NCBI GenBank assembly: GCA_002728725.1
Contig: PBVS01000090.1
Location: 1 to 8,139 of the forward strand
Length of the DNA stretch: 8,139 nt
Source: Woeseiaceae bacterium
GTDB lineage: Bacteria > Pseudomonadota > Gammaproteobacteria > Steroidobacterales > Woeseiaceae
Direction: 5' to 3'
In this document: positions 6,211 to 8,139 of the stretch, one piece after another
Numbering within the stretch: position 1 is the first letter of the stretch
Layout of the letters: each line of letters starts with the position of its first letter
Translations under genes and position numbers: made by a program
The notes under the pieces: model-generated
Seen by the model: only the letters and a program-made list of their open reading frames with translations
Told to the model about the DNA's origin: nothing
The model's database searches: none

Positions 6211-7016
6211 ATGGCACAGAAAATGATATTAAGCCAAATGGAAATTATTCTTCGGATAATAACCTTTTAATAGATTGTAAAAATGTTGATGTTTTTTACG
6301 GAGATAAGCAGGCATTATATAATGTTAGTTTAGGAATCAATGAGAAAGAGGTCACATCTTTAATCGGACCATCTGGATGTGGAAAATCTACTTTTTTAAG
6401 ATGTCTTAATAGAATGAATGATGTAATCGATTCATGCTCAATTTCTGGAAATATAAAAATCAACGGTGAAGATATTTATAATCCACATATAGATGTAGTG
6501 GAATTAAGGTCTCGTATAGGAATGGTTTTTCAAAAACCAAATCCATTTCCAAAATCTGTTTTTGACAATGTAGCTTATGGACCAAGACTGCACGGGAAAA
6601 TTACTGATAAAGATGAGATGCATCATAAAGTAGAGGCAAGTCTTGTTAGGGCTGGTTTATGGGATGAAATAAAAGATCGTCTTAACGAACCTGGAACAAG
6701 TTTATCAGGAGGTCAGCAACAAAGATTATGTATTGCTAGGGCAATAGCTGTAGATCCTGAGATTATTTTAATGGATGAACCTTGCTCGGCACTTGATCCA
6801 ATTGCAACAGCTAAGATAGAAGAATTAATTGATGAATTAAAAACAAATTATACAATAGTAATTGTTACTCATTCTATGCAGCAAGCTGCAAGAGTTTCCC
6901 AGAGAACCGCTTTTTTTCATTTGGGAAATTTAATTGAGGTAGGTGATACTGAAAATATTTTTAGATCACCTGAAAATGAACAAACAGAAGCCTATGTAAC
7001 TGGGCGTTATGGTTAG
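6204..7016 (+). CDS. pstB: Phosphate ABC transporter ATPase PstB
   Basis: PstB hydrolyses ATP on the cytoplasmic face to power phosphate import through PstCA. All nucleotide-binding motifs are intact in 270 residues: Walker [10 protein letters not shown] (55-63), Q-loop Q110 in [12 protein letters not shown] (the PstB-type form), signature LSGGQQQR (167-174), Walker B IILMDEP (187-193) with D191 and E192, D-loop SALD (195-198) and switch H223. The QKPNPFP stretch and the ending [10 protein letters not shown] are diagnostic for PstB over other ABC ATPases. About 20 polar residues precede the first strand, a modest N-terminal extension. ATG 6204 overlaps the pstA stop (6208-6210); the nearest AGGA (6183-6186) is rather far, so translation probably relies on coupling to pstA. 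Confidence 0.97.
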   Translation: MVDGTENDIKPNGNYSSDNNLLIDCKNVDVFYGDKQALYNVSLGINEKEVTSLIGPSGCGKSTFLRCLNRMNDVIDSCSISGNIKINGEDIYNPHIDVVELRSRIGMVFQKPNPFPKSVFDNVAYGPRLHGKITDKDEMHHKVEASLVRAGLWDEIKDRLNEPGTSLSGGQQQRLCIARAIAVDPEIILMDEPCSALDPIATAKIEELIDELKTNYTIVIVTHSMQQAARVSQRTAFFHLGNLIEVGDTENIFRSPENEQTEAYVTGRYG

Positions 7017-7024
7017 GATAAAAT

Positions 7025-7726
7025 ATGACTGAACATATTGTAAGTTCTTATGATGATGATTTAAAAGAGATATCAGATGGTGTGATAAACATGGGTGATG
7101 AAGTTCTCGGAGCCTTAAATAATATTGAAACTTTATTGAAGAATAACGATCATGAATTAGCAAAAAAAATTATAAAAAATGATCTTATAATTAATGATCT
7201 TGGCCAATCAGTTGAAAACAAGGTCTTTAATATACTTGCTTCGAGACAACCTATGGCTATTGACCTCAGGATAGTATTTTCGGCAGTTAAAATTTCATTA
7301 TATTTAGAGAGATGTGGTGATATGTGCAAAGGAATATCTAATCGCGTATTAAAAGGCGATCTTAATGAAGCACAATCACCTGAAACAATAAGCCTCTTAG
7401 TAAATATGTGTTCAATGGTCCATTCTAACTTAGGGATTGTTATGGAGGATTATTCTAAAAAAGAGTGTGACAATTCAGTTAAAGTTTGGAAATCTGACAG
7501 CGAAATCGACTCATTATATTCTGAAATATTGATGGATATACTTAACTCCATTAAAACAAACCCTGATGCAACAGATGCCTTAGTTCCATTATTATTTATT
7601 GCTCGATATCTTGAAAGGGTTGGTGATCAAGCAACTAATGTGGCTGAGGAAACTTATTTTGTTGTTACCGGAGAAGATTTAGAAGGTTTAGAAAAAACAG
7701 AAGTTGAGAATGAAACAACTTTTTAA
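7025..7726 (+). CDS. phoU: Phosphate transport/signalling regulator PhoU
   Basis: PhoU is a cytoplasmic helical protein that associates with the Pst transporter and the PhoR kinase, keeping the Pho regulon off when phosphate is sufficient. The 233 residues form two repeated three-helix PhoU domains. Each carries the metal-binding motif: YLERCGDM (93-100) in the first and YLERVGDQ (195-202) in the second. The segment ILASRQPMAIDLRIVFSAVKI (70-90) is the strongly conserved family core. The C-terminus has a VTGEDLEG motif and a short acidic tail. AGGA at 7015-7018 lies six bases before ATG 7025, overlapping the pstB stop; the two genes are 8 bp apart. phoB, often the next gene in alphaproteobacteria, is not here; gcrA converges instead after 25 bp. 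Confidence 0.96.
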   Translation: MTEHIVSSYDDDLKEISDGVINMGDEVLGALNNIETLLKNNDHELAKKIIKNDLIINDLGQSVENKVFNILASRQPMAIDLRIVFSAVKISLYLERCGDMCKGISNRVLKGDLNEAQSPETISLLVNMCSMVHSNLGIVMEDYSKKECDNSVKVWKSDSEIDSLYSEILMDILNSIKTNPDATDALVPLLFIARYLERVGDQATNVAEETYFVVTGEDLEGLEKTEVENETTF

Positions 7727-7751
7727 TTTATAATTTAATATATATTTCTAT
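7727..7751. other. Convergent phoU/gcrA gap without a recognisable terminator
   Basis: The 25 bp between the two stop codons are almost pure A/T, and no GC-rich stem followed by a T-run is visible on either strand. Termination may be Rho-dependent or lie within the coding ends. Confidence 0.4.
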
Positions 7752-8139
7752 TTAAAAATTATTAATTTTGGACGCGGGCATTCTCTTATTTAAAAGTTTG
7801 TTCTTCTTCTTTTTCTTTTCAAGGGGCTGATAAGCTACTCTTGTATGTTCAGCGCAATAAGGAGAGCCATTTTCTTTGCGGTTACCGCAGAATCTGAAAT
7901 CATCATCTCCAGGTTCGCCAATAGGCCACTTACATACTTTTTCATTTAAAGATAAGATATTAATTGGTTCACCATCAGATGTCACTGCTGGCTCAGGCAT
8001 AACAAGTGGTTTAATATTGTCATTAATTCTTGATCTTGAGCTTCCAGGGTATGAAGACTCTCCATAATCAATATGTTCTCTATGCCTTAACCTACTTTTT
8101 GGTTTTGTAGGACTAGCTCTACCAGCTAAACCTAACCTA
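7752..8139 (-). CDS. gcrA: GcrA-family cell-cycle regulator, C-terminal part (N-terminus beyond window)
   Basis: The frame is open from the window edge to the stop at 7754-7752, giving 128 residues. A start at the internal ATG (8000) would be wrong: upstream sequence stays in frame and reads RLGLAGRASPTKPKSRLRHR, which matches the end of the GcrA DNA-binding helix-turn-helix domain (compare VHRLGLSGR in the family). The C-terminal domain is clear: VCKWPIGEPGDDDFRFCG then GSPYCAEHTRVAYQP, the sigma70-interacting part of GcrA, with three cysteines and a histidine spaced like a possible metal site. In Caulobacter, GcrA works with sigma70 at promoters carrying CcrM-methylated GANTC sites to time S-phase gene expression. 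About 40 N-terminal residues are missing. A lysine-rich tail (KKKKKNKLLNKR) ends the protein. Confidence 0.92.
   Translation of the reverse strand, partial: RLGLAGRASPTKPKSRLRHREHIDYGESSYPGSSRSRINDNIKPLVMPEPAVTSDGEPINILSLNEKVCKWPIGEPGDDDFRFCGNRKENGSPYCAEHTRVAYQPLEKKKKKNKLLNKRMPASKINNF

Noticed and set aside
6966..7163. Minus-strand open frame across the pstB-phoU junction
   Set aside because: Overlaps the conserved ends of two certain genes on the other strand; no start signal.
7755..7769. AAAATT/AATTTT inverted repeat as a terminator for phoU or gcrA
   Set aside because: Six A/U pairs with a three-base loop are too weak, no adjoining U-tract was seen on the phoU side, and the repeat lies in the gcrA coding end.
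7876..8067. Plus-strand open frame of 63 codons opposite gcrA
   Set aside because: It is the complement of the conserved GcrA C-terminal domain; the minus-strand reading is clearly the real one.

Overview
The window looks like the core genome of a low-GC alphaproteobacterium, probably a free-living aquatic or marine lineage. GC is about one third by eye and the genes are tightly packed. Three things point to Alphaproteobacteria: a partial gcrA (cell-cycle regulator) at the right edge, a PstA with the long DUF3333-type N-terminal domain, and a long PstC with extra N-terminal membrane segments. I cannot place it below class level.

Layout. Bases 1-106 hold the last 34 codons of an unrecognised membrane protein. 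It is followed on the + strand by a permuted NlpC/P60-type cysteine hydrolase (125-898). A SixA-type phosphohistidine phosphatase (1409-918, - strand) converges on it. A divergent promoter region (1410-1530) separates sixA from a + strand run of six genes: a 16-strand-type porin (1531-2481), pstS, pstC, pstA, pstB and phoU (to 7726). The 3' part of gcrA (8139-7752, - strand) converges on phoU and is cut by the window edge.

How they work together. PstS captures periplasmic phosphate, PstC and PstA form the channel, PstB drives it with ATP, and PhoU reports transport status to the PhoR/PhoB signalling system. The leading porin has the same orientation, sits 28 bp before pstS with no terminator, and lies behind a plausible degenerate Pho box with a well-spaced -10. 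It is therefore a candidate outer-membrane entry for phosphate. Neither phoB nor phoR is adjacent to the cluster here.

Main observations. (1) pstC very probably begins upstream of its first ATG, at an ATT codon (3591) behind a good Shine-Dalgarno. The extension restores a membrane segment and the family's usual length. (2) The porin-pstS and pstS-pstC junctions share one design: a 7-bp inverted repeat whose 5' arm contains the upstream stop codon and whose 3' arm runs into the downstream Shine-Dalgarno. (3) The other operon junctions overlap or nearly touch, so the whole run appears translationally coupled. (4) sixA may be leaderless and shares its short control region with the phosphate operon. 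The operon is a known system; I see no wholly new system, only these regulatory oddities.
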